Source of the DNA: Watersipora subatra | Taxonomy: Eukaryota > Bryozoa > Gymnolaemata > Cheilostomatida > Watersiporidae | DNA: 64,000 nt | Assembly: GCF_963576615.1 (NCBI RefSeq) | Contig: NC_088714.1 | Coordinates: 35,939,143-36,003,142, forward strand | Direction of reading: 5' to 3' | Shown: positions 34,796 to 46,919 of the stretch, piece by piece | Layout: each line of letters starts with the position of its first letter | How positions within the stretch are numbered: position 1 is the first letter of the stretch | Translations under genes and position numbers: made by a program | The notes under the pieces: model-generated | The model's database searches: none | Seen by the model: only the letters and a program-made list of their open reading frames with translations | What the model was told of the DNA's origin: nothing

Positions 34796-35422
34796 AGGTA
34801 TAGCTACAAGCTATACCTCACGAACAATACAACTAAATCAAAACGACCAACAATGACCTTTATTCTGTTCAATGAAAAACATCGCAATCAACAGCTGTTA
34901 CTTATCACCAATTCACCTGTCAGACCACCCATCCGCTTATCTCCCCACATTGGAATATTTAATAATAACATTTTATAGTTTGTTTGACACCTGTTATCTC
35001 TTGGTATTCCACTCAACTGATAACCTGTTTAGCGCTTTGTTTTGCAACTGGATTTCTACTGATATTGTCTGTTCTTGTGTCTGTAACTAAATTCATACAT
35101 CAAATTAATTATGTATATGTCTCTCGCAACTTGCTCTTGTATTCATAACAAATTCATATTATACTTACAACATCCTGACAGATGTTATTTTTATCTGATG
35201 CCTAAATACTTTTGGTATTGCCAAACCTATAAAAGGCAATACACTTTTTATATGCAGCAGTCTGTTGTATACAACCTTCACTAATGCTTGTATATACGTA
35301 CTCAAATATACTTATTCGCATCTACGCAAGATAAACTTGTTACTTAGTATAACTAAGTAGTGAACTTGTTGCTGTGTGCAAGAACGAGTTCAAGTGTCAG
35401 TTGGCTGTGTGCCCTGACAGAT
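34794..35422 (+). mobile_element. LTR-like insertion inside the 37-bp array
   Basis: About 628 bp of unrelated sequence interrupts the array; the array resumes for about one unit at 35423. The insert starts TGTAAGGTATAG and ends CCCTGACA, with near-matching flanks (CATG/GATG). It has a TATAAAAGG box at 35229. The open frame at 34872-35090 has no recognised motif. A solo LTR is the best guess. Confidence 0.5.
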
Positions 35423-35469
35423 GTTAATAATCTGGAGTAAGATGCACGTGTATTTAATTGTAAATGTTT

Positions 35470-35975
35470 TGCAGTAAAACGTTGCTAGTGTGCAAGGTGG
35501 TGGCTATTAAAATTTTTTACTGAAGACCAAGGCAAAGCTCTCTTTAGTTCACAGATCTTTACACAAATTAAAATTAAAATTCGATTATTGGTTAATGATT
35601 ATTAATAATACACTTGGAGTAATTGATTCTACTAAACATTTGCAAAACAATTATTGTATTTGATGTTTCTTGAACAATATTCTTGTAAACTACTCCAACC
35701 TTCCGACTGGTCTGACAATTAAGAGATCTGTACCACAACTAGCATTAGCACACTGTATTCAAATATCTTTGTATAATAGCTTTCATTGGTTACCAAGCAT
35801 CACAAACTAACTTGATCTGATTTCATTGGTCAACAAACTGTCCTATTGGCTTGCTCAAATACTAACAGGACAATGATTAAAGTTGATCTCACACCAACAA
35901 AGTTTCAATAGATCAGTTCAGCCTCAAGCCTCAGCCTCAGCCGGATCAGACTCTTTTTTCTTTCTCTTTAACATA
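35470..35975. other. Upstream region of the Ly6 gene
   Basis: AT-rich with short GCCTCAGCCTCA repeats at 35925. A promoter should lie here, but I see no clear core element. Confidence 0.3.
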
Positions 35976-35980
35976 ACAGT

Positions 35981-36017
35981 ATGAGCAAAATCCTTTTCAC
36001 CGTTGTTGCTCTTGCAG
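35981..36017 (+). CDS. Ly6/uPAR gene, exon 1 (start and signal peptide)
   Basis: ATG at 35981 begins MSKILFTVVALA, a typical signal-peptide start; the exon ends in phase 1 at the donor GCAG|GTAGAT. It joins exon 2 at 37026 to complete the hydrophobic core as VLVGVSQA. The ATG is chosen because it is the only one giving a signal peptide in phase with exon 2. Confidence 0.8.
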
Positions 36018-37025
36018 GTAGATCACTAAAAGCATTTTAAAATGTTTTTCAAATCTGATGCTGCTTTGCAGGGTTTTATTTAAAGTGTATCAATTTGGAC
36101 TATTTTTTAGGCTGTGAATGACGATTGTTGATTGTGTGTATCAGTGATGAGAGATTACAGTTTTTACCTTTTATATCAATAATAGATATTATCATGTTAT
36201 AATAGTCATCATTTCTAATCTTGCTATTATATTCAGTATTATAAATGTTTTTATGATCAATATTATTATTATTGTATGGTAATTATTATTTTTACATTAT
36301 CAATATTGTGCACAGGTGTATTTGCAAAATTAAACGTCTCAAAAAATTTCCTAAAATAACATATATAATATTTTGACAAAATTGCCAGACTAGCTTCATT
36401 TCCATATCGTAGCAGTTTAAAGTCTCTGATTTCTGTTTGTCATGTAAAATATACAAATTAAAATAGAATTTTAGTATGTGTAACTGAAACGTTTTTCTGT
36501 ATGTATATTTTATCTGTCTACCATTATAATTTGGTATCAAAAGTATCAGATAACATTATTTAATTAGTTAAACTACAGTGTATCAAAAAATTAAAACATA
36601 TTATTTATTATATTATTACATTATATTTACTGTAAAAACTTTACATAAGATTTATAACACTAGAAACACTATTTCTTTGCAAAAATGTTTTAGTTTCAGT
36701 TTTTTAATAAAACAGAATTGAAATTATTTTAACTTTTTCAGTTTATTAAATATTACGTTACAGATATTCATAAATATTACATTACAGATATTCATAAATA
36801 TTACATTACAGATATTCATAAATATTACATTTAACTTTTAGAGACTGTATGACCAATAACATCAATAGCTCCTTAAGGCTGACTGTTAGTTCCTTAAAAA
36901 AAGATAAACTTGCTATTTACAAAAATAGGAACCAGCTAATGTTTTAGAAACTGGCCTCGGTGACAATGTTAATCTGTTCAAAGTCATATTATGCAGATAG
37001 CTTTGAATCAATATTTTTATTACAG
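36018..37025 (+). other. Intron 1 of the Ly6 gene
   Basis: AT-rich. It contains a 22-bp near-repeat (ATTACAGATATTCATAAAT) in about 4 copies at 36750-36830. No other feature is seen. Confidence 0.6.
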
Positions 37026-37175
37026 TTTTGGTTGGTGTGAGCCAAGCGGTCAAGTGCTACGTGTGTGCTAGCAGTAGTTCATCATGCGCTGATCCTTTCA
37101 AGAAGGACTCAAGCCTTTTACAAGACTGTAGCAGCGGTATCAGTGGGTGTCAGAAAAGCAAGGTTAATGATCTTG
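37026..37175 (+). CDS. Ly6/uPAR gene, exon 2 (first half of three-finger domain)
   Basis: The acceptor is TATTACAG at 37025 and the donor is TTG|GTAAG at 37176; phase is 1 at both ends. It encodes the end of the signal peptide (VLVGVSQA) and KCYVCASSSSSCADPF, then LLQDCSSGISGCQKSK: five cysteines with the CYxC...CADPF...DC...C spacing of Ly6/uPAR domains. Exon 3 supplies the other five cysteines. The spliced CDS (37+150+173 bases) is 360 bases, 119 residues. The mature product should be a small disulphide-rich extracellular protein. Confidence 0.85.
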
Positions 37176-37616
37176 GTAAGAAAGTATATTATCAATCACT
37201 TACTAAACAACTTATGTCACATAGCCAAGCATTTTTATATAGGTTGCAGTCTCAGTGAGGATGTACTCAGGTTTTTGACCCACCAAACTACCAGAATAGT
37301 CAGAAGCAATGGACTCTGAGAATCGTTACCATCTTTAAAGGATGGAAATAGCTGTTCAGATTTGATCAATGTCATAAAATTATAATCAAATAAGTTAGAT
37401 AATTAGCTTTATTAGATAGATTTGACAGGTGAGCATAGGTAATTCTACTGTTGATATGGTTACTGTGGAAGCTATATTCTCACAAGGGAACATAACCTCT
37501 GAAAGAATCAATACCAACAGAAGTCATATTTACGCAACTGTTTTTTTTAATAACATGAAACGCTTTTGTGAGCAAATACTTCTGAAGCCAGTACAGATCG
37601 TTTAAAGGTGCTTTTA

Positions 37617-40525
37617 GATTCCCTACACATGCCTTCCCTACAGATGCCTTCCCTACAGATGCCTTCCCTACAGATGCCTTCCCTACAGATGCCTTCCCTA
37701 CACATGCCTTCCTTACACATGCCTTCCCTACACATGCTTTCCCTACAGATGCCTTCCCTACAGATGCCTTCCCTACACATGCCTTCCTTACACATGCTTT
37801 CTCTACACATGCTTTCCCTACAGATGCCTTCCCTACAGATGCCTTCCCTACACATGCCTTCCCTACACATGCCTTACCTACACATGCCTTACCTACACAT
37901 GCCTTCCCTACAAATGCCTTCCCTACACATGCCTTCCCTACACATGCCTTCCCTACACATGCCTTCCCTACACATGCCTTCCCTACACATGCCTTCCCTA
38001 AACATGCCTTCCCTACACATGCCTTACCTACACATGCCTTCCCTACGCATGCCTTACCTACACATGCCTTCCCTACACATGCCTTCCCTAAACATGCCTT
38101 CCCTACAAATGCCTTCCCTACACATGCCTTCCGTACACATGCCTTCCCTATACATGCCTTCCCTACACATGCCTTACCTATACATGCCTTCCCTACACAT
38201 GCCTTCCCTACACATGCCTTCCCTAAACATGCCTTCCCTACACATGCTTTCCCTACACATGCCTTCCCTACACATGCCTTACCTGCACATGCCTTCCCTA
38301 CACATGCCTTCCCTACACCTGCCTTCCCTACACATGCCTTCCCTACACATGCCTTCCTTACACATGCCTTCCCTACACATGCCTTACCTACACATGCCTT
38401 ACCTACACATGCCTTACCTACACATGCCTTCCCTACACATGCCTTCTCTAAACATGCCTTCCCTACAGATGCCTTCCCTACACATGCCTTCCCTACACAT
38501 GCCTTACCTACACATGCCTTCCCTACACATACCTTCCCTACAAATGCCTTCCCTACACATGCCTTCCCTACACATGCTTTCCCTTCACATGCCTTCACTA
38601 CACATGCCTTCCCTACACATGCCTTCCCTACACATCCTTTCCCTTCACATGCCTTCCCTACACATGCCTTCCCTACACATGCCTTCCCTACACATGCCTT
38701 ACCTACACATGCCTTCCCTACACATGCCTTCCCTACACATGCTTTCCCTTCACATGCCTTCACTACACATACCTTCCCTACACATGCCTTCCCTACACAT
38801 CCTTTCCCTTCACATGCCTTCCGTACACATGCCTTCCCTACATATGCCTTACCTACACATGCCTTACCTACACATGCCTTCACTACACATACCTTCCCTA
38901 CACATGCCTTCCCTACACATCCTTTCCCTTCACATGCCTTCCGTACACATGCCTTCCCTACATATGCCTTACCTACACATGCCTTACCTACACATGCCTT
39001 CCCTACACATGCCTTCCCTACAAATGCCTTCCCTACACATGCCTTCCCTACACATGCCTTCGCTACACATGCTTTCCCTTCACATGCCTTCCCTACACAT
39101 GCCTTCCCTACACATGCTTTCCCTTCACATGCCTTCACTACACATGCCTTCCCTACAGATGCCTTCCCTACACATCCTTTCCCTTCACATGCCTTCCCTA
39201 CACATGCCTTCCCTACACATGCCTTCCCTACACATGCCTTCCCTACACATGCCTTCCCTACACATGCCTTCCCTAAACATGCCTTCCCTACACATGCTTT
39301 CCCTACACATGCCTTCCCTACACATGCCTTACCTGCACATGCCTTCCCTACACATGCCTTCCCTACACCTGCCTTCCCTACACATGCCTTCCCTACACAT
39401 GCCTTCCTTACACATGCCTTCCCTACACATGCCTTACCTACACATGCCTTACCTACACATGCCTTACCTACACATGCCTTCCCTACACATGCCTTCCCTA
39501 AACATGCCTTCCCTACAGATGCCTTCCCTACACATGCCTTCCCTACACATGCCTTACCTACACATGCCTTCCCTACACATACCTTCCCTACAAATGCCTT
39601 CCCTACACATGCCTTCCCTACACATGCTTTCCCTTCACATGCCTTCACTACACATGCCTTCCCTACACATGCCTTCCCTACACATCCTTTCCCTTCACAT
39701 GCCTTCCCTACACATGCCTTCCCTACACATGCCTTCCCTACACATGCCTTACCTACACATGCCTTCCCTACACATGCCTTCCCTACACATGCTTTCCCTT
39801 CACATGCCTTCACTACACATACCTTCCCTACACATGCCTTCCCTACACATCCTTTCCCTTCACATGCCTTCCGTACACATGCCTTCCCTACATATGCCTT
39901 ACCTACACATGCCTTACCTACACATGCCTTCACTACACATACCTTCCCTACACATGCCTTCCCTACACATCCTTTCCCTTCACATGCCTTCCGTACACAT
40001 GCCTTCCCTACATATGCCTTACCTACACATGCCTTACCTACACATGCCTTCCCTACACATGCCTTCCCTACAAATGCCTTCCCTACACATGCCTTCCCTA
40101 CACATGCTTTCCCTTCACATGCCTTCCCTACACATGCCTTCCCTACACATCCTTTCCCTTCACATGCCTTCCGTACACATGCCTTCCCTACATATGCCTT
40201 ACCTACACATGCCTTACCTACACATGCCTTCCCTACACATGCCTTCCCTACAAATGCCTTCCCTACACATGCCTTCCCTACACATGCTTTCCCTTCACAT
40301 GCCTTCCCTACACATCCTTTCCCTTCACATGCCTTCCGTACACATGCCTTCCCTACATATGCCTTACCTACACATGCCTTACCTACACATGCCTTCACTA
40401 CACATGCCTTCCCTACAGATGCCTTCCCTACACATCCTTTCCCTTCACATGCCTTCGCTACACATGCCTTCCCAACACATGCCTTCCCAACACATGCCTT
40501 CCTTTCACATACTTTCTGCGTGTGG
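37617..40525. repeat. 15-bp satellite in Ly6 intron 2, about 194 units
   Basis: Unit CCCTACACATGCCTT with point variants. Blocks of 120 bp repeat (38761/38881, 39811/39931), and a block of about 1,050 bp is duplicated (38221 with 39271 onward). Because the period is a multiple of three and the unit lacks stops, both strands are open for nearly 3 kb (LHMPS repeats on plus, GKACV on minus). It lies within an intron, so I do not treat either frame as a gene. Confidence 0.95.
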
Positions 40526-40857
40526 AGAATACTAAAGCACCGTAAATACAACTGACCCAAACATTAAATTTATTTTTGAGTATTCCTTTGTTGCGCATTA
40601 TCTTCTCTTGATATGAAACTGTATAGGTATTGCTATTATCAATATTGATTCAAGTATAAACAACAACAGGCATGGAAGGTCGCATGACAAGGCACATGCT
40701 GCATAAGCCATGGCTCAGTATTAACCAAAGTATTTTCAAATATTTTGCTATATTGTTAAAGAAGAACTGCGGACATGGGTTCTAGTCAGCAGTTATTATA
40801 AGCTGTTCTGTGGGTGGCCGTAACTACCAACCAATAAGAATTCATTCATGTTTGTAG

Positions 40858-41030
40858 TTGCGAGGACTTGTGGCAATATTGGAACTTCCTGCAATTCTGT
40901 TTCTTTGGCGGGTGTAACCACAGAAACCTGCGGATGCACGGGTGATGGATGCAACTCAGCGGGCTATGCTAAAGCATCTGTATTCGCGCTGCTGGCAGCA
41001 GTTGTGGTTTCATTAGTTCTCTTCAATTGA
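40858..41030 (+). CDS. Ly6/uPAR gene, exon 3 (second half and GPI signal)
   Basis: The acceptor TTTGTAG at 40857 receives phase 1. The exon encodes ARTCGNIGTSCNSVSL, then TTETCGCTGDGCN, completing ten cysteines with the terminal Cys-Asn that defines Ly6 domains. After that come NSAGYAKAS and a hydrophobic tail ending SLVLFN before TGA. This is a standard GPI-attachment signal, so the protein is probably anchored on the outer cell surface. Family members act as receptor or channel modulators; the target here is unknown. AATAAA is at 41172. Confidence 0.85.
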
Positions 41031-41171
41031 AATTGTGACACAAAGAAATATTTTTTCTATTCTTTTATTTTAAATGCGGTTAAATTTGGTTTTGATTGAA
41101 TTTATTCAGCAGGATAAGTAAGAAGAAACAAACTTGTGTAATTAGCTTTTCTCTTCAATTTACATATAGTC

Positions 41172-41177
41172 AATAAA
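41172..41177 (+). promoter_or_regulatory. Polyadenylation signal of the Ly6 gene
   Basis: AATAAA about 140 bases after the stop codon. Confidence 0.5.
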
Positions 41178-41812
41178 TAGCTGTGCTTCCTCTACTATGC
41201 TCAGTCTACTCTTATCTTCTTACCTATTTTCTGTTTTGTAATCTCAAGCCGACAGCTTCCCCTTTCTCTTATCACAATATTACATAGACAACTACATGGG
41301 CATCATTGAAATGAAATTTATATAGACATTTACATAGATAAAAGCTTTTACATCCATACATACCTAATCATTTACATAGACATTGATATCCACATAAACA
41401 ACCAGTTTTTTTTACCAAATTCTTAGCTATAGGATAATTTGTGATTGGAGTTACAATAATTAGCTTGCCAGCGAGGAGCTCGAGAGTCATGGGCTTTTGG
41501 CATGGAGAATTCAATTTACTTAGTGATGCTACCTTGAACAAGATGCTTTCATTAACTATTTCAATTTGCATTCATTTGTATTAGTTTTATATTTCGTTTA
41601 ATAAAAAAGAGATTTTTCTCCATTTTTAGGCTGTAAGAAGCTTGGTAGGTTTTGTTACTTAAATAGATTTGTCACCATAGTTACCATCTTTGGCGTAGCG
41701 AGTGTTTGTTATATTTATGCTTAAACAGTGAACTTCATTAACAGATGAGTTCAAAAATGAGTTTTCTGGCATCATCAGCTTAAATGTCAAAGTTTAAGCT
41801 AAAACACAAGTT

Positions 41813-42013
41813 AAAATTGTGTTTTGACAGTATCGCAATGTTGCCAATAATAAGCCCAAGTATCCATGGTCACAAAGAGTAGTGTTAGGATTGCGAGGCC
41901 TCGAACTGTCTGTGGGTAATTATTTTATAATGGACACAATGGATAACAACACGCCAGTGGTTTATTTCCAAGTGTCGTTAAACTCTATTTTCTTCAAAAA
42001 GTCAAAATAACAA
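41813..42013. repeat. Segmental duplication block A, copy 1
   Basis: 201 bp nearly identical to 45606-45807, with only a few substitutions. It abuts block B directly. Confidence 0.9.
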
Positions 42014-43015
42014 TTAGATAGATTTGACAGGTGAGCATAGGTAATTCTACTGTTGATATGGTTACTGTGGAAGCTATATTCTCACAAGGGAACATAACCT
42101 CTGAAAGAATCATTACCAACAGAAGTCATATTTACGCATCTGTTTTTTTTTAATAACATGAAACGCTTTTGTGAGCAAATACTTCTGAAGCCAGTACAGA
42201 TCGTTTAAAGGTGCTTTTAGATTCCCTACACATGCCTTCCCTACAGATGCCTTCCCTACAGATGCCTTCCCTACAGATGCCTTCCCTACAGATGCCTTCC
42301 CTACACATGCCTTCCTTACACATGCCTTCCCTACACATGCTTTCCCTACAGATGCCTTCCCTACAGATGCCTTCCCTACACATGCCTTCCTTACACATGC
42401 CTTCCCTACACATGCTTTCCCTACAGATGCCTTCCCTACAGATGCCTTCCCTACACATGCCTTCCCTACACATGCCTTACCTACACATGCTTTACCTACA
42501 CATGCCTTCCCTACAAATGCCTTCCCTACACATGCCTTCCCTACACATGCCTTCCCTACACATGCCTTCCCTAAACATGCCTTCCCTACACATGCCTTAC
42601 CTACACATGCCTTCCCTACGCATGCCTTACCTACACATGCCTTCCCTACACATGCCTTCCCTAAACATGCCTTCCCTACAAATGCCTTCCCTACACATGC
42701 CTTCCGTACACATGCCTTCCCTATACATGCCTTCCCTACACATGCCTTACCTATACATGCCTTCCCTACACATGCCTTCCCTATACAAATGCCTTCCCTA
42801 CAAATGCCTTCCCTACACATGCCTTCCCTACACATGCTTTCCCTTCACATGCCTTCACTACACATGCCTTCCCTACACATGCCTTCCCTACACATCCTTT
42901 CCCTTCACATGCCTTCCCTACACATGCCTTCCCTACACATGCCTTCCCTACACATGCCTTCCCTACACATGCCTTCCTAAACATGCCTTCCCTACACATG
43001 CTTTCCCTACACGAT
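42011..43015. repeat. Duplicated copy of the Ly6-intron 15-bp satellite and its flank
   Basis: 42011-42227 repeats 37411-37624 (left flank) with few changes, and 42228-42780 follows the unit order of the parent array start. At 42781 the copy jumps to a later part of the array, so it is internally deleted. It ends at 43015 in a decayed unit. Confidence 0.9.
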
Positions 43016-43022
43016 CCTTTTA

Positions 43023-43531
43023 ACGATTTTTGGAGAGTTCTAACAAGAGCCTGTTTAAGCCAAAACAGTAAAAGAAATTGACAGCAAAAAAGGCCAAACT
43101 GAGGGATAGCCGAGTAGAGTGGGTAAAACATTAGACTTGTTAACTTTCAACAAGCATTTGTTTCACACCTCTTGTTGATCATCTGTTTCACCCATCTCTT
43201 GTTGATCATTGATGACATGTATTTGTCTATAGATACATACACAGAAGTCGTTGTCAGAACAATTGTGGACACACACAGATATGTTGCGTCAGGTCTTCTT
43301 TTTCTTTGCTGTGGTTTGTGTTCTCATTTTGCTTGCTGTTGATTTTTTTTGTCGTCCGAGCAATTGTCATCTTAGGCCTTTGTCTAGTTATTGAAGTTCT
43401 TCGAGCAACCCGTTTGATGATAATGTGTGAAAAGCCTCAACGCATCCAGTTTTTGAGCAGAAGCACGTTATCGTTTTCCATTTAGCAGTTATTTTCCCTT
43501 GACAACCTATTTTTACATTTGATGTTTCGCA
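43023..43531. repeat. Segmental duplication block C, copy 1, with truncated Ly6 exon
   Basis: About 98 percent identical by eye to 44168-44676. On the minus strand it includes most of the Ly6 C-terminal exon of 44511-44695, but the copy ends at 43531 inside the exon, so the exon start and its splice acceptor are missing. Confidence 0.85.
43369..43531 (-). pseudogene. Truncated copy of a Ly6 C-terminal exon
   Basis: Same minus-strand sequence as 44511-44675 with a few changes. It lacks the first codons and the acceptor because the duplication breakpoint falls within the exon. It is followed upstream (higher coordinate) by unrelated AT-rich sequence. Confidence 0.65.
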
Positions 43532-44165
43532 GTTTTAAATAGAGCTCTTTTGAAACTATTTACAATCACACGGCAAAATGGCTCCTTGTTAAAGACTGAT
43601 ATTTACATAAAAGTAATTTGCTTTAAGATTTATGCAATGTCTATTGTCAAAGCACAGTTCTTCAGTCAAGACTTGTTGCAACATTTTATTTTTAATACTT
43701 TAGGTAATAAAAATTATAATACACTTTTTGCAGAATGTTTATAATTATATTCTCTTATCTCATTAATTTTTGTTTAAAGCTAATAATAATTATCACTATA
43801 GAGAGGATAACTCTAAATATGTACAAAAAATCTCTAACTGATAATCCTTTATATATTTTTACGAATTGTCGAACCTAGGCGTAATAAAGTCTTAATCTAA
43901 ATTTGAGATATTTTGTTACGCCTGGTCTAGATATTGTTAGTCTAATGTTAGCCATTTTTATCACCTTTAACAAGTGAGAAAAATTTGGTGATGACTAAAA
44001 AATCATTACCGAATCATCACTTCAAATCGCTGGCAGTTACTTCAAATCTGAGAATATTACATTACGCCTAGATTTTAGGTCTTTCCATGCATGACGCACT
44101 GGATAATCCAGTAGATATATAGCTCAAGAGTAAGGCAGCTCTCTTAGATTCGATTATAGCAAGCA
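43532..44165. other. Spacer between block C copies
   Basis: AT-rich. A tRNA-like stretch at about 44118-44160 (TATAGCTCAAGAGTAAGGC, TTAGATTCGATTAT) may be a SINE remnant. Otherwise nothing is seen. Confidence 0.4.
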
Positions 44166-44167
44166 TA

Positions 44168-44676
44168 GGATTTTTGGAGAGTTCTAACAAGAGCCTGTTT
44201 AAGCCAAAACAGTAAAAGAAATTGACAGCAAAAAAGGCCAAACTGAGGGATAGCCGAGTAGAGTGGGTAAAACATTAGACTTTTTAACTTTCAACAAGCA
44301 TTTGTTTCACACCTCTTGTTGATCATCTGTTTCACCCATCTCTTGTTGATCATTGATGACATGTATTTGTCTATAGATATATACACAGAAGTCGTTGTCA
44401 GAACAATTGTGGACACACACAGATATGTTGCGTCAGGTCTTCTTTTTCTTAGCTGTGGTTTGTGTTCTCATTTTGCTTGCTGTTGATTTTTTTTGTCGTC
44501 CGAGCAATTGTCATCTTAGGCCTTTGTCTAGTTTTTGAAGTTCTTCGAGCAACCCGTTTGATGATAATGTGCGAAAAGCCTCAACGCATCCAGTTTTTGA
44601 GCAGAAGCACGTTATCGTTTTCCATTTAGCAGTTATTTTCCCTTGACAACCTATTTTTACATTTGATGTTTCGCAG
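44168..44676. repeat. Segmental duplication block C, copy 2
   Basis: The parent or sister copy of 43023-43531. Sequence diverges at 44676, where this copy continues into the rest of the Ly6 exon. Confidence 0.85.
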
Positions 44677-44695
44677 TCTCTGGTGATCATCATTT
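44511..44695 (-). CDS. Ly6-like C-terminal exon (third family member, partial)
   Basis: On the minus strand the acceptor TGATTTCAG precedes 44695. The exon enters in phase 1, exactly as the last exons of the other two Ly6 genes here. It encodes ITRDCETSNVKIGCQGKITA, then WKTITCFCSKTGCVEAF, with five cysteines in Ly6 C-terminal spacing, and ends GLLEELQKLDKGLR before TGA. Two oddities: the Asn after the last cysteine is replaced by Val, and there is no hydrophobic GPI tail, so the product would be secreted if the gene is intact. I could not find the matching signal-peptide and first-half exons upstream (higher coordinates), so it may be a fragment. Confidence 0.55.
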
Positions 44696-44699
44696 CTGA

Positions 44700-45600
44700 A
44701 ATCACAAGCTATTAATTAATAATTGGCGATCTCTACAGAAGGATATCAGGACCAATGTCAGTCCATATTAAATCCCAGAATATCAGCATAAAAGAGACTA
44801 GGTGATGACAGGCTGCACCCACTTACAGTTAGTCTTGGGTCAAACTCAAGTTAAAAACTTGAAAGTTAGAAAACTGTTTGTCACTTCACACAGAACGACA
44901 TGACTTACTGATTTCATCAGATTTTCATAGATGCCAGCATAAACCAACACTTATATCGGGCTATCTTCATTCCATTATGTGGATAAAATATAAACAGTCT
45001 CCTTACTCTGCTCTAATATAGTCCTTGTGTTCTTAATCTCTGAGTATTAAAATGGCCTCTTTATTTATAACTAGATGTATACCTAACTAGTATAAGAATA
45101 GTTACTAGCTTCAGCTAGAGTCTGAACTCGCGATGAAGCACTTCTTTTAGCATAGAGAAATTTAACTCTGTCTACCACGAGGCAGTGCTTTGAAAATAGC
45201 CTGTGTTCAAAATGTCAATAGGTTCAACACAAGCAGCAACCCAAGAGCATCTAAAATCTAAAGCCATGCAACACACTTTACCCTGTGAGATGGCTTTTAT
45301 CAAGCGAGAAATTTTGTATTATTTTTGTATGTAATAATGTATAATGATATATTTAACTATTTAATTTTGTAATGTTAATATAAAGATGTATTGTTTTTGT
45401 GTTTTTTTTTAGTGAAAATAGTAAATGGTTATTTGGTTTTATTGTGTAATGGTTAGCCGCTGGACGTTAAGTTCAATTTCTTCCAAGACAAATTTTGGCG
45501 GCAGACAAAGTGGCACTTCTGCTTCACAAAAATCAGACAGTTACTATAAAGCAAAATTCAACCAATAAATCAATTGATGTAGATAGGCACTGCTATAATT
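44700..45600. other. Intergenic sequence, nothing supported
   Basis: AT-rich. I searched the minus strand for a Ly6 first-half exon and found none with a usable splice site. Confidence 0.4.
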
Positions 45601-45605
45601 TTCCT

Positions 45606-45807
45606 TAAAATTGTGTTTTGACAGTATCGCAATGTTGCCAATAATAAGCCCAAGTATCCATGGTCACAAAAAGTAGTGTTAGGATTGCGAGGCCTCGAAC
45701 TGTCTGTGGGTAATTATTTTATAATGGACACAATGGATAACAACACGCCAGTGGTTTATTTCCAAGTGTCGGTAAACTCTATTTTCTTCAAAAAGTCAAA
45801 ATAACAA
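45606..45807. repeat. Segmental duplication block A, copy 2
   Basis: Copy of 41813-42013, followed by different sequence. Confidence 0.9.
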
Positions 45808-45809
45808 TT

Positions 45810-46915
45810 ATTCTGTCAATACTCACTAGCCCAAGCAAAAGTTACAATATGCTTGTATACTTAGCCCTATTTGTTGTGGCCTTTCTAGGCTAAATGAGTA
45901 TGTGTCTATGTATTAGGCGTGTAGTGATAGCTCTTTCTATTAGCAGGGGCTGAATAAACGCTTTTCTCTCAGGGCTCTATGGCTTCCTGGCTTGCCACTT
46001 CTTTCGGTGAGTTGTATTTACTGTGTATTTCCTTCTAAACGAGTCGATCCTCGGCAAGCTGTTTGCTCCCGGCTCCTTGGCTATCTTGGGCTTCTGTTAG
46101 TCTTCCACTGTTTTGGCTCCTCTCTCTGTGCGCCTCCTCTCTGCGCATGCCTCCTTAGCTCGCTGCTTTTCCGTTGATTTCCCTCTCTTTTATACTTGTC
46201 CTTGTCTTGAGTCATTGCCAAATGTTATTGGTTGGTTGTGTTCTACTTGCAGTTTTTGTGTCATTCTTTGCGGAATATCCATTTCAGAGTCACTGCAGTG
46301 AGCCAACATTTCTTACTGATGTTGGAATTCTGCAACGACACGCGTAAAATTATTTAAGTCTGGTAACAAATTGTACCAAACTGGCCATAACTCAAAAACT
46401 ATTAGTCGTAGCACGTTTTTTTTGCTGTAATCCTCTTCCTAAGACGCTACTAGTTAGCTAACTTATATTAAGCAAGAAAAAATGTTATCATGTTATGCCA
46501 TTATTTTTACAGCCACATCAATCTATTTACATAAAATACAATATCTTAAACAATGAAAAGTATGCTATATTTTTCTACTGCTATACAATACAACATTTTA
46601 TAGAAAAAAATGATGTTATAAGCTATATCTAAATATACTAAATAAAGTGTTGGAAATAATTGTCTCGCTGATGACTGGTTGCTGATCTGGTGCGTGCTGA
46701 CTGCTACTTCGTTCCAACAAGTCATATATCTAGCTGGCTCTTGTAGTATTGGTGATATACCTTGTGCTTGACACTCTGTATAGTTGTTTGCTTCAGCCAT
46801 CAGTAATAGTTGTAGCCAGTTAGTCTTTTTCATATTAGGTGGTGTTGGTCAATAATAATCGTGATTTAGTAGCAATTTTGTGCTGTTGGTGACTAGTTGT
46901 AATTGTGCTGTAATA
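45810..46915. other. Intergenic; pyrimidine-rich GC island at 45960-46220
   Basis: The island has AATAAA at 45953 and CTCTCTTTTATACTTG near 46187 (a TATA-like box on the minus strand). It could be an LTR remnant. No gene is supported; the 95-codon minus frame at 46546-46833 has no recognised motif. Confidence 0.35.
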
Positions 46916-46919
46916 TTAG

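Noticed and set aside
37480..40560. Near 1,000-codon open frames on both strands (GKACV and LHMPS repeats)
   Set aside because: The 15-bp unit is a multiple of three and lacks stops, so open frames are automatic. The region lies within an intron of a phase-consistent Ly6 gene.
45190..45300. Cysteine-containing minus-strand frame as a possible Ly6 first-half exon
   Set aside because: Cysteine spacing does not fit CYxC and the only acceptor gives an immediate stop in the needed phase.
46546..46833. 95-codon minus-strand frame
   Set aside because: No motif, splice context or conserved composition; the end of the frame is AT-rich random-looking sequence.
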